DNA of 64,000 nucleotides from Entrophospora sp. SA101 (lineage: Eukaryota > Glomeromycota > Glomeromycetes > Entrophosporales > Entrophosporaceae), in the NCBI GenBank assembly GCA_958430865.1, contig CAUDNR010001147.1, positions 1 to 64,000 of the forward strand, in the 5' to 3' direction. Each line of letters opens with the position of its first letter. Position 1 is the stretch's first letter. Shown here piece by piece: positions 10,962-23,342 of this stretch. A program made the translations under genes and the position numbers. Below the pieces are notes generated by a model. That model had not been told where the DNA came from. It saw only the letters and a list, made by a program, of their open reading frames with translations, and did no database searches.

Positions 10962-12542
10962 TGTGAAAATTGCGAGTAGTGTTTGCGTGGTGGTGGTGTT
11001 ACTGAAGATTAAAAATTTATAAAATTTTTTTTATTTTACTATTACACAAAACTTTAAACATCCATACGTTTTATTGATGAATGCAGATGAATAATCTTGG
11101 ACCAAGAATACTTGCAGGTTTATGAAGCAAATGTTGGTGAAAACGGAAATGTGATCAGTCAATATATTCGCCTTGCCTGATTTTTCAAAAAATCATGTTG
11201 AAACATTTCTTGTGTTTTACAATCACCAATTATTTTTTAAAACTTCCTTACGATCCTTGTCAAAAATCATTTACTTGTATAATTTTCGTGAATCTATTAG
11301 TGCTAAACAAGTTTATTTGCAACTATTTCACTTGGGAGTGATTATCAAGTTGCAAATTTTAAAAGAGTTATCAGAATCAGAAGTTTTCTTTACAGATGAT
11401 TCTACAACTACAAGGACTAATAATACTGATTACCAAGAAGGAAGCTAAAATCAATTTTTTTGTGAATAAACCAGCCATGCATTGAGATATGGAAGAGTTG
11501 GAGAATGAAAGCATGAGCATGTGTCAGAATCTTTGTGGCTTAAAATATACTAATTATGTCATAGCCCAGCAAGTTTTGGTGGTGGCAAAAGACCTGAAGA
11601 TGTTCCAAAAACAAATTTTTTCCTAGGAAAAGACTTGATAAAATAGAAAAAGCAAGAATTTGAAAGAGCATTAGAAGTTGGAGCAATTTGGCATTTGGAC
11701 AAAGAAAATTTAACGGTTTACTGTGAAAAAATATATATAATGAAAATGCTATACGAACAACTAATGAATCAATCAATCAGGTAACTTGTAGGATTATCTA
11801 TTTTATCAAATTAATTTTAAAGCTAAAACACTAACTGATAAATTTTTATTAATAAAGGGATGGGCAGTAAAATAACATCAATTAACGTTGCTAACTAATT
11901 ATTTGAAGTGAGTGAGCATGTATATTCAATAGCAACTATTATTTTGATTGTATGGATAAGGTATTTTATAATTGAAGGTTTGGTTTTTGAGTCGAAACTC
12001 GGAAATTTTTATTTTTATTCTCAAAAATACATGAATTGTCTTTAGTGTCTGAGTTTGAAACACATGTAGAGTTAGTTGTGTTAAATTAACTTTTGATTTG
12101 ATTTTTGACTTTGAAGTTAACAATGTGTAATAGAGTAATATTAATAATAAAATAAAACATGCTTTGAGTACCTGAGTTTGAAACATACATAGGCTGGTCA
12201 ATATTGGTTCGTAGTACATGAGACAGGTTTAGGTGCAGGTGTTTGTAAATTTAATTTTGAAGTTTTAAAATTGATGAAAATAGTAAACAAAAAATCCCGA
12301 AATTCTTTCAATCACTAGAGTTTGGTGATGATGCAATTTTTATTTTCATAAACTATTTGACTGTCAAAAAAACCCGTTATTATTATAACAAAAGGTTAAA
12401 AAGCGTGAATTATTATCATTAGGAAATGTACAAATAATATCGCGAGAAAATTGTTTGTTACACGCTCCGCAAAAAAAATTATAAATTAACATTTATTCTC
12501 AAAAAACTATTCATTAAAACACCAAAAAATTTATTTTATATA
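10962..12542. other. Spacer between the kinase copies, with degraded repeats
   Basis: No convincing gene. The frame at 11173-11448 (+) encodes a 91-residue peptide I cannot assign. 11500-11780 reads in pieces like decayed coding sequence. 12023-12350 belongs to a dispersed repeat listed separately. Confidence 0.4.
12023..12350. repeat. Dispersed repeat, copy 1
   Basis: Shares with 46264-46550 the string TTGTCTTTAGTG, a TGAGTTTGAAACACA motif, a TTGAAGTTAA segment, the AATATTAATAATAAAATAAA run, and AATCACTAGA followed by ATGCAATTTTTATT. The TGAGTTTGAAAC motif recurs within this copy near 12045 and 12173, so the unit may be partly tandem. No coding potential or clear ends were seen. Confidence 0.65.
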
Positions 12543-14056
12543 ATGTCAAATTACAAATTATTATCACCAGAAGGAAGAGAATTTGTATTTAAAATTTATA
12601 ATGAAATGTGTGATAATGCTTTGGTTAATTCTGATGTAGAAAGTAGAAAAGAATTTTTTTTTTTCATTAGTCCAAAAAAACGAGGAGCTTTCTGAAATTG
12701 AAAAAGAATACTGTAAAGAAGAGTTTGTTTATGTGTCTGAATTAAAGAGTGCAAAAAATAAAATAGGCAAACCAAAAGAATGTAACAAGTGTAAATTGAC
12801 AAGATACTCTGATATGTTCTGTGAAGGTTGTATTAGTTTACAATTACAGAGTCTCTTCACCACTTGGACATCTGGAAATAGCATAGTAGATAACTTTATT
12901 CAACAATGCCAAATGAAATCATCTCTGCCAAGATATATTTTAGAATGGATACCTTTTGAGCAATTTGAAAATGTAAAAAAGTTAACTGAAGGTGGATTTA
13001 GTTCAATTTATACTGCTATATGGACAAGAGGAAGTATTGTTGATTATGATGAAAATAAAAAGGAATTTAGTTATTTTGGAGAGCAAAATATAGTATTAAA
13101 AAGTTTAAATAATTCAAGTAATCCAGGAAAACATTTTTTTGATGAGGTTGGTAGTTGTCATTTAAAACAAAATAAACAATACTGTACTATATAATACTAA
13201 TTGATTTTATATTTATTTCAGGCAGTGAATTATTGTAAAATTAAATCAGGGTTAATTGTTAATTGCTATGGTATAACTAAATTCCCAGATAATGGAAATT
13301 ATGCAATTGTTCTTAATCATTATCCAGAAGGAAATTTAAGGGATTATTTACAAAAAAATCATTTAAATTTAACACTAAAAGACAGAATTACAATCTTTGA
13401 TTATTTTTGTGATGCATTAGATGATATACATGAAAAAGATTTAATCCATTGTGATTTACATAGTGGTAATATATTAATAGATGGACGTGGTTGTTATATT
13501 ACAGATTTAGGATTATGTGGACCAGTTGATGAAAAATCATCAAATAAAGTCTATGGAATTGTATTGTATATTGCACCTGAACTGCTTAGAGGTGAAAAGA
13601 ACACAAGGAATCTGATATCTATAGTGTTGGGATGTTAATGTGGGAAATATTTGCTGGTCACCCACCATTTGATGATAGAGCTCACAATCATCACTTAATG
13701 TTTAGTATATATGTGCAGGTTTACGACCACCAATATTACCAGAAATGCCTGATGACTATGTGCAAATGATGCAGAGGTGTTGGGATGCGGATCCATCAAA
13801 AAGACCAACTATTGGAGAGCTTTGGGACTTTGCTAATGAAAAGTTAAAAGAAGTTCATCATAATAGTAATAATATCAGTGATGGTAATAGTAGTACTATT
13901 ACTAGTATTGGTAGTAGTGTTTTGCAACAAGTACACAAATCACATCCAGATGCATACCATACAAGTAGAATTTTAGATGAAGAGATTGCCAAATATAAAA
14001 GGTTAAAAAGTTATACAAGTAATGAAAATAATCTTGATTTTAACAAAGGTGAATAA
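12543..14056 (+). pseudogene. Frameshifted paralogue of the 9.2-11 kb kinase
   Basis: The start at 12543 gives MSNYKLLSPEGREFVFKIYN, an N-terminus unlike that of the intact copy. The frame is then broken in a run of 11 T (12654-12664); one T fewer would join it to the downstream frame at LSEIEKEYCKEEF. The body keeps the cysteine cluster (CNKCKLTRYSDMFCEGC), the same intron (13147-13221, GTTGGT...TTTCAG), GGFSSIY, IHCDLHSGNIL and ITDLGLCGP. After GEKNT (about 13605) one base is missing relative to the intact copy, and at about 13712 a TATATA tract carries two extra bases; the frame from 13745 (MPDDYVQMMQRCW) to the TAA at 14054-14056 is again kinase-like. Three indels, all in or near simple sequence, make this a young pseudogene, unless some are sequencing errors. 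Confidence 0.85.
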
Positions 14057-14860
14057 AAAAAATAGCATTATTAATTAATTGGAACTAGTATCAATTACTA
14101 ATGATATTTTTTAATAAACATTAGATTCTAGTAATAATAGTAAAAGAAGAAAGATTGATGAATGACTAATTTAATCTCCACATAAATAAATTTATTCATT
14201 ATAATTATTTAACTTTTTATTTTATCCTTATTTATTTCTTAAAGCTAAATTATAACAATATTTTGAAGTAATAAACATTTTACAGTTTTCTGATTCTTAT
14301 TAAATGGTGATATTTAAGATAGCATTTGGTTAACGCCAATTACAGCTTGACTTTCAGCTATACTTGTCAATTGATTTCAATAATTCAGTGCTTGTCAGTT
14401 AATCAGTTTATGAATTTTATTTTATTTTGGTTCACCTAGATGAGTTTGTAAGCACACTTAATGGTGCCAGATAACCATAAAATGGCTCTTTTACAAAGTT
14501 ATTCACTTGTGGTCAATTTATTTCAGTTGTTTACATTCATTGGCCGATTGGTTTGCTTGCAAAACAACTTACGTAGCTTGTTTAAACAGCCATACATTTA
14601 TGATTACAATAATAATAATACCAGCATTTTTGATTAACCTTGGACGATACTTCATTAACACTCACTAGTTAACCAACATTAGTCCCAATCTTGCTTACTC
14701 ATTAAAGTGAATTATGTTGTTAGCACCCACTAATTAACCAACGTTATTCCTGACCTTGCTTGTTCACTAAAGTGAATAAAACATGGTATTTTTACCAATT
14801 GTTACCTTTTACCAAGGCACTACACTTGTTGCTTTTATCAAAGTGCTTTAAACAAAGAAA
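12694..14860 (+). repeat. Arm B of the inverted duplication (kinase locus)
   Basis: Inverted counterpart of 8450-10547. It covers the kinase pseudogene body and about 800 bp downstream, including the ACATTAGATTCTAGTAATAA segment (about 14118) and TCTGATTCTTATTAAATGGT (about 14290), which are found inverted near 9100 and 8950. About 2.1 kb of non-duplicated DNA lies between the arms. Confidence 0.85.
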
Positions 14861-16386
14861 ATTAAGATTAATTTTATTTGATATCTATTATTTTTCTCTG
14901 CTTTTTTAAGCAAGCACCTGAAGTTATTCTTTGATTTGATCATTACAATAAGGATAAGGATAAAGATGGAAAATTAAAGATTTATTATTGCAGTAACTTG
15001 ATCAATCAATATTGACATTATAAAACTACAGTAATTTGATAATAAAAAGCTTTTTGCATAAAATTTTCATTTGATTAGTGGTAAAATTAGTTGACCCTGG
15101 AACATAGTGCATAATTATTCGAATCCCGATTAATGTGCGAGTTTAGTGGTAAATGAATGTGCGAGAATTTAAATTGTATTCAGCAAGGGAAGTTAGTTAT
15201 GACTGATAAAAATAAAAACGAAGGAGACCTTGGAATATATATTTATATCTTTATTAGCTTTTTAAAGCAATTTTACTTGCGCCATTTTTGACTCAATGCT
15301 GCGAGTTTGACGTAATAGTTTTACAACTTTGGTAGCATTTCGTCAAACAACACCATGTACCTTGACACTAATTATCTTGCTATTGATGGTCTACAGGTAT
15401 TTTTTAACTGCATTCTTTATCTGATCCAAGTGATGTGATATATTGTTCCTACCATTTGGCGGTCTATATCATGAGTATATATTAATATGTTGTAAACTCT
15501 GTGTTTGTTGTAATTCTCTGACACATTACACTTTCTTAAGTCTCATAGTTAGGGGTAACATATTAATATCAAAAAAACTACCATACACTTCATCTTCTTT
15601 ACTTTTCAAAATAAAATACCTATGACCTTAGTATCAGGTTGACTGTTTAAGTTTTAGTGGGAGAGAAATTTAATTTGATCAAGTAAAGGCAAGATGCTTG
15701 CTATTTATAAATTCAGATATTTGTGGGTTTCATGTTCACTCGGTATTCATAATATTTGATTTGAATTTATTTTTAAATTAAATTTCACGCAAAGGTTTAT
15801 CGGTGAATTTTGAGTTTTCTTTTCGAATGAGCTTGTATCCAAATATTTTGGACTCTCAATAATATCCTGCTATTTGATTTATTTCAGTTTAAATGATTTC
15901 AGATGCAATTCCGGCTACTATTGTCATGAAAAGCTAATGATGATGATAACGAGTGATTTCTGGCTATGCAAGAAATCGAAATCAAATCCCAGTCGATTCC
16001 CATGGTATTAATATTAGTAAAAATCTATTTCGATCAGATTTGCAAATAGTTTTCATGATTTAATTTTCCAAGATGAGAAAGTGTCCTAATTATTTTAAAA
16101 AAAATCGAAAAACAAAATGCTCACTTTTTTATATTCATTGAAAACATTTACAATAATAATTTGAATCAATTGTTTTATCAACAAGGAAATTTTTTTTTGT
16201 GTGTTTGTTATTATTTTTATAATTATAAATCGAAAAAAATTGTTTTTCTAAAAAATTTTAGTTAGACGTGAAAATGAGACACATGTCAATCGGGGAATAA
16301 ATCAGGAATAAAAATTAATTTTAAGTGATCTACTGCATTAAAAATTTTTTTTTGAAAACGCATTTACTTATAATAATATATTTAAT
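14861..16386. other. Gene-free interval before the lipase
   Basis: No supported gene. The short frame at 15443-15625 (+) is Cys-rich by chance composition. Poly-A/T tracts increase toward the lipase start. Confidence 0.45.
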
Positions 16387-18234
16387 ATGGAATTACCAAT
16401 TATTAGCCGTTTAAATTTTCATGATTATTTAACATTGATAACTGGATTATTTTTATTAATGTTTGAAAGTTTACTTAGGGTGGTTACATTTTGTTTGCCA
16501 GGATTTGCCTTGAATTTTTTTAGAGCAGAAAGTCAAAAGTAAGTTAATTTGGTGAGGAAAATCATGAAATTTTATATATATATATACATATATCATAAAT
16601 GGATTAATTTGTAATTATTACATAATGATTATTTATTAATTGGTAGGGCGTTTTCAATGCTATACAAAGATGAAAGATCAGGACCAGCAAAAATTCTTCA
16701 AAATTTAAACACATTTCAAGAAATGGCCGAATTTTGGTAAATCAAAAAGTAATCATTATTGATGATGATGATGATTCATCTATTATATTTATACATGAGT
16801 TTTTTTTTATTATATTTAGGGGTTATCGTACTGAGGAGCACATTGTTAAAACTCATGATAATTACATCCTTGGGATTCATCGGATACCAACAAGGAAAGT
16901 TGGGCTCGACGACGATGATTCTTATAATGAATATATGCAAAGAGTATTCAAAAATTGTGGAATTAATATTTTAACAATTAGAGAAACTAGTCATGCAAAA
17001 TGTAAACCGGTAGTATTATTATATCATGGGTTTATGATGTGTAGTGAAGTGTGGATGTGTAATTTGGAAGAGGAATGCAGATTAGCATGTTTGTTGGCTG
17101 ATGCTGGGTATAGTATAGTCATTATTTATTTTATTAAGATGTTTTTATCAAGTGCAATATGATTTTAATTTTAACAATTGTGATAATAGTTATGATGTAT
17201 GGCTTGGTAATGCACGTGGAAATAAATATTCTATGAAGCATATTAAATATAAACCATACGAAAGAAGATTTTGGGAATATTCTATGGATGAATTTGCGTT
17301 ATTTGATTTACCTGATACGATTGATGTAAATAATTAATATTGTGTGATTAACGATTTAATCATAAAGTATATAATTTTTGTTTTTTTTTCAATCAGTATA
17401 TTCTAGAGATAACAGAAGCGCCATCTTTAACATATATTGGATTTTCACAAGGAACCGCACAATCATTTGCAGCACTTTCTATCAATCCAAAATTAAATAA
17501 AAAAGTCAATTTATTTGTTGCGTTAGCTCCTGCAACTAGTCCTCGAGGTAAAAAATCATCATATAAATAAATAAATAAATATATATATATATATACAAAA
17601 ATGTTTATTATTTATATTTTTTTTAGGATTACATAATACAGTTGTTGACGCATTTATTAAAGCTTCACCCAACATTATCTATTTATTTTTTGGTCGAAGA
17701 GCATTTTTGAGTGTTACATTGTTTTGGCAAAGGGTTTTATCGCCTCCGATATTTACCAAACTACTTGATATATGTATGAATTTTCTATTTGGATGGAATG
17801 GAAATAATATAAGCGAAGAACAAAAGGCTGTCTCGTATTATCATTTATACACTTTTACTAGTGTAAAAAGTGTGGTGGTATTTATTTATTTATTTTTTAT
17901 TTATTTATCTACATTCATATATATATATTCATTCATTTATTTATTTATATAATAATCATGATTTTAACCAATTTGGTTTTTAATATACAATGACAATAAG
18001 CATTGGTTTCAAATTATTCGTGCCAACATTTTTCAAATGTATGATGAAATACCACCTTTGATGTATTCAACAGCTTTTACGGGACATCGTTGTCAATTAT
18101 TTCCAACAAATCAAATCAGTACACCGATTGCAGTTTTTTATGGCGGTAGTGATAGTTTAGTTGATATTAATGTATTACTTAAACAATTACCAAGACCTGT
18201 ATTTGTTAAAGAAATTCCTATTTATGAACATTTA

Positions 18235-18265
<31 letters not shown>

Positions 18266-18633
18266 TGAGGAGGAGGGAGGAGAGGGAGCGAATGAAATGG
18301 AAAATTTTTTTTGTCTAGTTTAAAGATTATATTAATGATATACTTTATTTTCCCTCATATCCTCTATTTATATTTTTAGATTTTCTTTGGGCTTCAGATG
18401 TTCATAAAGAAGTTTATCCTGAGTTATTTGAATTATTATTAAAATATAATAATAGTAACGACGATGATAGTAGCATCATTAGTAGTAATCATAATAGTCA
18501 TCCTAATAGTATTAAAACTAACAGAACTAACAGTATTAGTAGTAATAGAGTAAATGATATTGATAGCATTAGCAGTAGTAAAATAAGTGACATTGACGAT
18601 CTTGATTATGAAATTGCCAGAAAATCAACCTAA
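16387..18633 (+). CDS. TGL1: Tgl1/Yeh-type steryl ester / triglyceride lipase
   Basis: Alpha/beta-hydrolase of the acid lipase family, expected to hydrolyse steryl esters or triglycerides on lipid droplets or membranes. Eight exons join in frame: 16387-16538, 16647-16736, 16820-17107, 17190-17325, 17397-17547, 17627-17877, 18001-18235, 18380-18633, giving 518 residues. The N-terminus (LTLITGLFLLMFESLLRVV) is a hydrophobic anchor as in yeast Tgl1. Next come YRTEEHIVKTHDNYILGIHR, LLYHGFMMCSEVW (oxyanion region), GYDVWLGNARGN, the nucleophile elbow GFSQGT (Ser triad member), HLYTFTSVKSVVHWFQI, YGGSDSLVD (Asp) and IYEHLDFLWA (His). The last 70 residues are S/N/I-rich and dispensable-looking. The splice junctions recreate conserved motifs, which makes the model strong. 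It converges with mL46, 152 bp away. Confidence 0.9.
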
Positions 18634-18785
18634 TGACTATAATAATCAAATAATCAAACATTAGTAACTATTGTTATTTAATAGAAAAATATAAAATAGA
18701 GAAACATCTTTCAAAGCATTGTTTTTTTTTTTTTTTTAAGATTATAATGTTTATTTATAAATAATTAATTAATTGATAAATGTCT

Positions 18786-19780
18786 TTATAGTTCTGATAG
18801 CATATCTTTTACCGCATCATAATAGTAACTCTCTACATATTCTCTTAATTCTTGTTTAGTGACCCATGCAAAATCTATAATTTCCTTGTTATCAACTTTA
18901 ACTTGTCCAGCAAATATATGTGCCTTTATAAAAAATACCTAGAAATGAATAATAATAAAATTTGTTTTTAATTGATTAATTGAATTAATTTACACATTTT
19001 CTTCTAATCATCAATTATTTTAAAATTGTTGAAAGAACCTTGGATCCTATGTATTCTATTTCATCTTTACGTAGAGGTTTCTTAAAATTATATTTATTAT
19101 AACCAATCGGCCTTCTGCCCACAAACCAAATATCCATACTATCTCCACATTCTTCTTTCAACTCTCTAGTTGCAGCCTTTATTTATATTACACATTATAA
19201 AAATTAACAATAATAAATTTATTTGCATTTCTACCATTTTTTTTGGAAAAAAAAAATATATAGATTTTACCTCTAATAAAGTTTCTGATCCATCCAAACC
19301 GCCTTGTGGGAATTGCCAAGAGTCTTCTAATCTTGGTTTCTTTACAATTAAATATAAAGTTCTTTGCAAAGCACGATCAAGTGATTTAACATTGTTTTCC
19401 ATGTCAGCCTTGGTAATTCTACTAGCAATCTTTAATTCTTCTTCTATTTGTATACCTGTAGAAAAATCATCTGATGCTGATGACGTTGCAACATCCTCGT
19501 AATTTTTAAATAATGATGACTTCAAAATTTGAGAACCATTTTTATCATTTTTGAAATCAAATGATTCAACAGCTTCATCAACAAGGTTTTTCTTTCGTTG
19601 CAACCATTGTTTTTCTGCCAAACTACCTTTTTTAAAGTAAAAATTAATTGGAAATGGTGTGGAATGTAGCTGTCCTAATTTTTGTTGATACAAGTAATAT
19701 TGAAGTTCAAAAGGATGTGGATCTCTTAATATAACTGGTGCGCGGGATAACACTATACTCGCAACTATTCGATAACGCAT
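18786..19780 (-). CDS. MRPL46: Mitochondrial large-subunit ribosomal protein mL46
   Basis: Three exons, 19780-19271, 19176-19039 and 18938-18786, join to 266 residues. The start is ATG 19778-19780 (MRYRIVASIVLSRAPVILRD), with a basic, acid-poor leader suited to mitochondrial import. The mL46 features are PFELQYYLYQQKLGQLHSTP and KQWLQRKK, then the Nudix-like fold: DSWQFPQGGLDGSETLLEAA followed by TRELKEECG, which matches the Gx5Ex7RExxEExG box across the first intron. After it come WFVGRRPIGYNKYNF, VFFIKAHIFAG and DFAWVTKQELREYV. In the mitoribosome mL46 is structural; Nudix hydrolase activity is not expected from family knowledge even though the box is complete here. The second intron has a GTTCTT donor. 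Confidence 0.92.
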
Positions 19781-20816
19781 TTGTCGTTGAAATATATGAT
19801 TATGATGGATGGATTAGGATGATGATGATAAAAAAAAATTAAATCATTTGTGCCACCACACGACTAATTATTGGTTATCATTCGGGGTTTTTATTTTTAA
19901 ATATTTTTCGTCATTTATTAAATAAAACTGTAAAATGTAATTATAAGTCAATGATTTTACGCGTTTTTTACATTTATTTTTAAAATATGACTTTGCAAAA
20001 AAAATTTTTAAATAAATAGTATAACGGGGGGAAAAGTATTTTAAAAACGTGTTTTCAAAACAACCTACTGATAAAGATTAAATAAAAATGAATTCGCATG
20101 CAATAATTTTATTTTCAATTGCACCAATTATTTCATCTTCAAACTTTATTTGACACTTTTCGAGAAAATAATGATGGTTATAGATCATATATTGATTGGT
20201 AAAAGACGCTATAATAAAATTGGTTTTTCAATTTACGACAAATTTCTAAAAGAATCTATTCAAAAAATTGGTTGGGAAGGCAAAGAAATTGGCAAAGATG
20301 ATGGATGAGCTTTTTTTTTACGTGGTTTTATGAGAGGGGGGGTTTTTTTTTGCAGTAATTTAAAATTTTTATTTTTTTCGTGTAGCTATTGTTATCGTTG
20401 AAATATTGTCTGCAAAGAAAAAGAACGTTTGGAAAAAAATTTTTAATTCGCTCGTCATTTTTAAAAAATAATAAAAACAAATATTTCCTCGTCAAAATAA
20501 TTAATTTATAAAACATAATATGATACAGGGCAAATCGATGTAAGGATTGATTTCGTTTGTATGGGAATGATAAATGTAAATATAATGTTGAAATTTGCCT
20601 TAAAGGAATAAAAAATTTTCCGTGGAATTTTATGTTGTAAGCGTGATAAATACGATAAATATGAAAATGATAATTAATATAATGTTTACGACAATAAAAA
20701 AAATTATTAAATTTACACACGCGAACCAATTAATTATATTAATAATAAATAAAAATAATGATAATAATAGTTAGAAAAAATCCAAATGTCTTAAAAAAAA
20801 ATTTTTTTAATTTCAC
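19781..20816. other. Intergenic, mL46 to Str2
   Basis: AT-rich with several poly-A/T and poly-G tracts. A short plus frame from about 20171 (VIDHILIGKRRYNKIGFSIY) is too small to assign; I treat it as unsupported. Confidence 0.4.
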
Positions 20817-23057
20817 TCAATCACTTATGGCATCAAGTCCTTTTTGCATTCCAGCCAACAAAACATCAATATCCTCCAAACCAACACTAATTCTAATTAA
20901 TCCTGCTTCAACTCCATATTTCGATGCCCAGTCTAATTCTAAATAATGTGCTAGAATCGTGTATGGACATGCCAATGTAAAATTGGTACCAAGTGATGGT
21001 CCTTTTGCTATAGGTATGGCATCAAAGAATTGTTTTGATGCAAGTTCAGAATGGAATGTCACCGAAAATAATCCTCCGTAACCACCATTTTTTCTTTTAT
21101 ATTGATTATAAATATCGGGTGTAATGTATTTTGGATAATATAATTTTTTCACTAGATAATAATAATTTTTCATTTAAAAAAAATATAATAAATAAATTAA
21201 ATTAACAATTATTTACTACTAATGATAATACTACTGAACCTTTGGGACTTTTGATTAAAAAATCACATAGTTTTTCTGCATTCTCGTTTATCTTTATAAT
21301 ACGTTCTCTAAATGTTCTTGAATTACGCTCTAGAAAAACGGCATCTTCACTCCAAACAAGGTCTTCGTAATCATCTTTTATAACTTGTTTCAATTTCTGA
21401 TAATGTTTTCTTTGAGGATTAATGATAAGTCTATATTTTTTTTTCCAAGAAAAAATATTAACAATATGACAACAACAAACAATGATGACAATAATAATAA
21501 TATATAATCACCCTCCACCCATCACATTACTATCCCCACTAAAAACTTTAGTTAAACTAGAAACCAAAATATCAACCCATTGTAATACTTCAACATTAAC
21601 AAAATTTCCAATTGTTTCATCTAAAACAATTAGAAAATCATATTTGTCTGCAAGTGCTCGAAGTCTTTTTAGATCTGGTGATTTTAATAGAGGATTTGAT
21701 GGGAATTCACAAAATAGTCCAAGGATTTGCTCATCACCAGACTCCAATAATTTCTCAATCTCGTCTATATCTTCTGAAGTTCCATTGCCATAAAAATAAC
21801 ACCCTGGACCAAATTTTTCCAAAATTTTTAATGTGTCCGTATATGGAAAACTTGTGGGGAGAATTAGAATATATGTATAAATATATAATATAATATTATT
21901 ATTATTTACATATAATACCATAAAAAACTATTCTTTTACCTATAACAAATACTTTTTTTTGGTGGGAAAGCTTGCAATAAATAACGATGAGCGTGAAAAA
22001 TAGAAGCCATTCCACATGGAAAAAGAAACACGTCATCTTCCGTGACACCTTTAACACCACGTGCTGTTAAAGAAGCATTTGGCTCGATAGGTTTTGATAT
22101 AACATCATCCAAATCATTGTTTTTATTCGATTCAATATCAAGAACTCCTGCAATTCTACGTTTCAATGCTAACTTTGCTTTATCAGCAAATAATACTGGG
22201 AGATTTCGACCATAACGTTCTTCTACATAATAATTCTCTTCAACTACAACTGATTGTTTGGATAGCTTTGATTCATCTTCAAGATTATCATTTTTGTTAC
22301 TATTGCTATTATTATTGTTGTTGTTATTGTAATTTGAGGTTTTATTTGAAGAAGATTGAGGATTTGAATAACGATTTTGAAATGATGGACGTCTTTTACG
22401 AACAGTTTCATCGCCATCACCACAATCCGAATATTTTTGCTCATCTTTTTTTATTTGCATAATGTATAAAACATATTCTGCCATTCTTGAAGTTATACCT
22501 TCTCCTGTATGTTGCCAGTATGATTTTCCAATTTTAAATGCATCTTTTGGAAACAATACAACATGTAATGTTTTAATACCTTGTTGAAATGATGATGATT
22601 TGATTTGTTCTGGTGGTATAATTGTAATTTCTGCTAGGCGTACGTTCGATGACGTTAATGATGATGACTTGTAATTCATTTGAATAAAATTTTTACAACG
22701 TTGAGCTACTTTACGACTGGGAAACAATAAACATGATTCTGTTGGTTTTGCAAATTTTTGTTCGCATATTGAAATTAACTAAAAAATAAATGAAGAGTGT
22801 GATGCAGAATTGTAAATATTTCATTTCCTTTCACCAAAAAAATAAAAAGAGAAACTTTGGTTTACTTTTTTTATTTGATTATGTATGAAAAATCTTGGAT
22901 ATCCAGTTGATAACCGAGAAATTAATCTTTCATGACCTTCTTCATAATCAACGTTATCTTGCCAATTTGGTAAATTTACTGATATAGCATGTGGTGTGTT
23001 TGGAGGAATTGAACAGCCTACTTCTGTTGGTGAATTGGTTAAATGTAAAGTGGACAT
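20817..23057 (-). CDS. STR2: Cystathionine gamma-synthase, Str2 type
   Basis: PLP enzyme of transsulfuration (homoserine ester plus cysteine to cystathionine). Five exons: 23057-22866, 22778-21940, 21850-21512, 21430-21240 and 21151-20817; the joined protein is 567 residues. The start is ATG 23055-23057 ([20 protein letters not shown]). The length and the extended N-terminal half fit the fungal Str2 subfamily, not the compact bacterial enzyme. Conserved pieces are SLPNW-type [71 protein letters not shown], and the PLP-Lys context [16 protein letters not shown]. The C-terminus is [15 protein letters not shown]. An Asn/Ser-rich insert lies near residues 170-200. Intron 4 needs a GTTCAG donor. 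The sequence just upstream of the start is rearranged (see findings), so expression of this copy is uncertain. Confidence 0.9.
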
Positions 23058-23086
23058 TTTCAATAATTAATATAGTATGATAGATT
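22934..23086. repeat. 153-bp direct repeat, inner copy (Str2 exon 1 start)
   Basis: Identical by eye to 23343-23495. It contains the start codon and the first 40 or so codons of the cystathionine gamma-synthase gene plus 29 bp upstream of the ATG. Confidence 0.95.
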
Positions 23087-23340
23087 GAGAAATTATTGGA
23101 GTCTGGTGATGAGCAAATCCTTGGACTATTTTGTGAATTCCCATCAAATCCTCTATTAAAATCACCAGATCTAAAAAGACTTCGAGCACTTGCAGACAAA
23201 TATGATTTTCTAATTGTTTTAGATGAAACAATTGGAAATTTTGTTAATGTTGAAGTATTACAATGGGTTGATATTTTGGTTTCTAGTTTAACTAAAGTTT
23301 TTAGTGGGGATAGTAATGTGATGGGTGGAGGGTGATTATA
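23083..23340 (+). repeat. Inverted copy of Str2 exon 3 (258 bp)
   Basis: This segment is the reverse complement of about 21503-21760, matching from GATTGAGAAATTATTGGAGT to GGAGGGTGATTATAT, including a few intron bases beyond the donor. The plus strand therefore reads exon 3 in sense orientation ([20 protein letters not shown]). Both ends show a few bases shared with the neighbouring sequence. Confidence 0.93.
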
Positions 23341-23342
23341 TT

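Noticed and set aside
15100..15135. TTCGAATCCC resembling a tRNA B box
   Set aside because: No A box, no cloverleaf and no CCA-side acceptor pairing could be found around it.
20171..20309. Small plus frame (VIDHILIGKRRYNKIGFSIY)
   Set aside because: Less than 50 codons, no known small-protein family and no splice partner seen.
22166..22462. Plus-strand frame with Cys/Tyr-rich peptide opposite the Str2 gene
   Set aside because: Shadow of the poly-Asn/Ser codons of the real minus-strand exon; no independent features.
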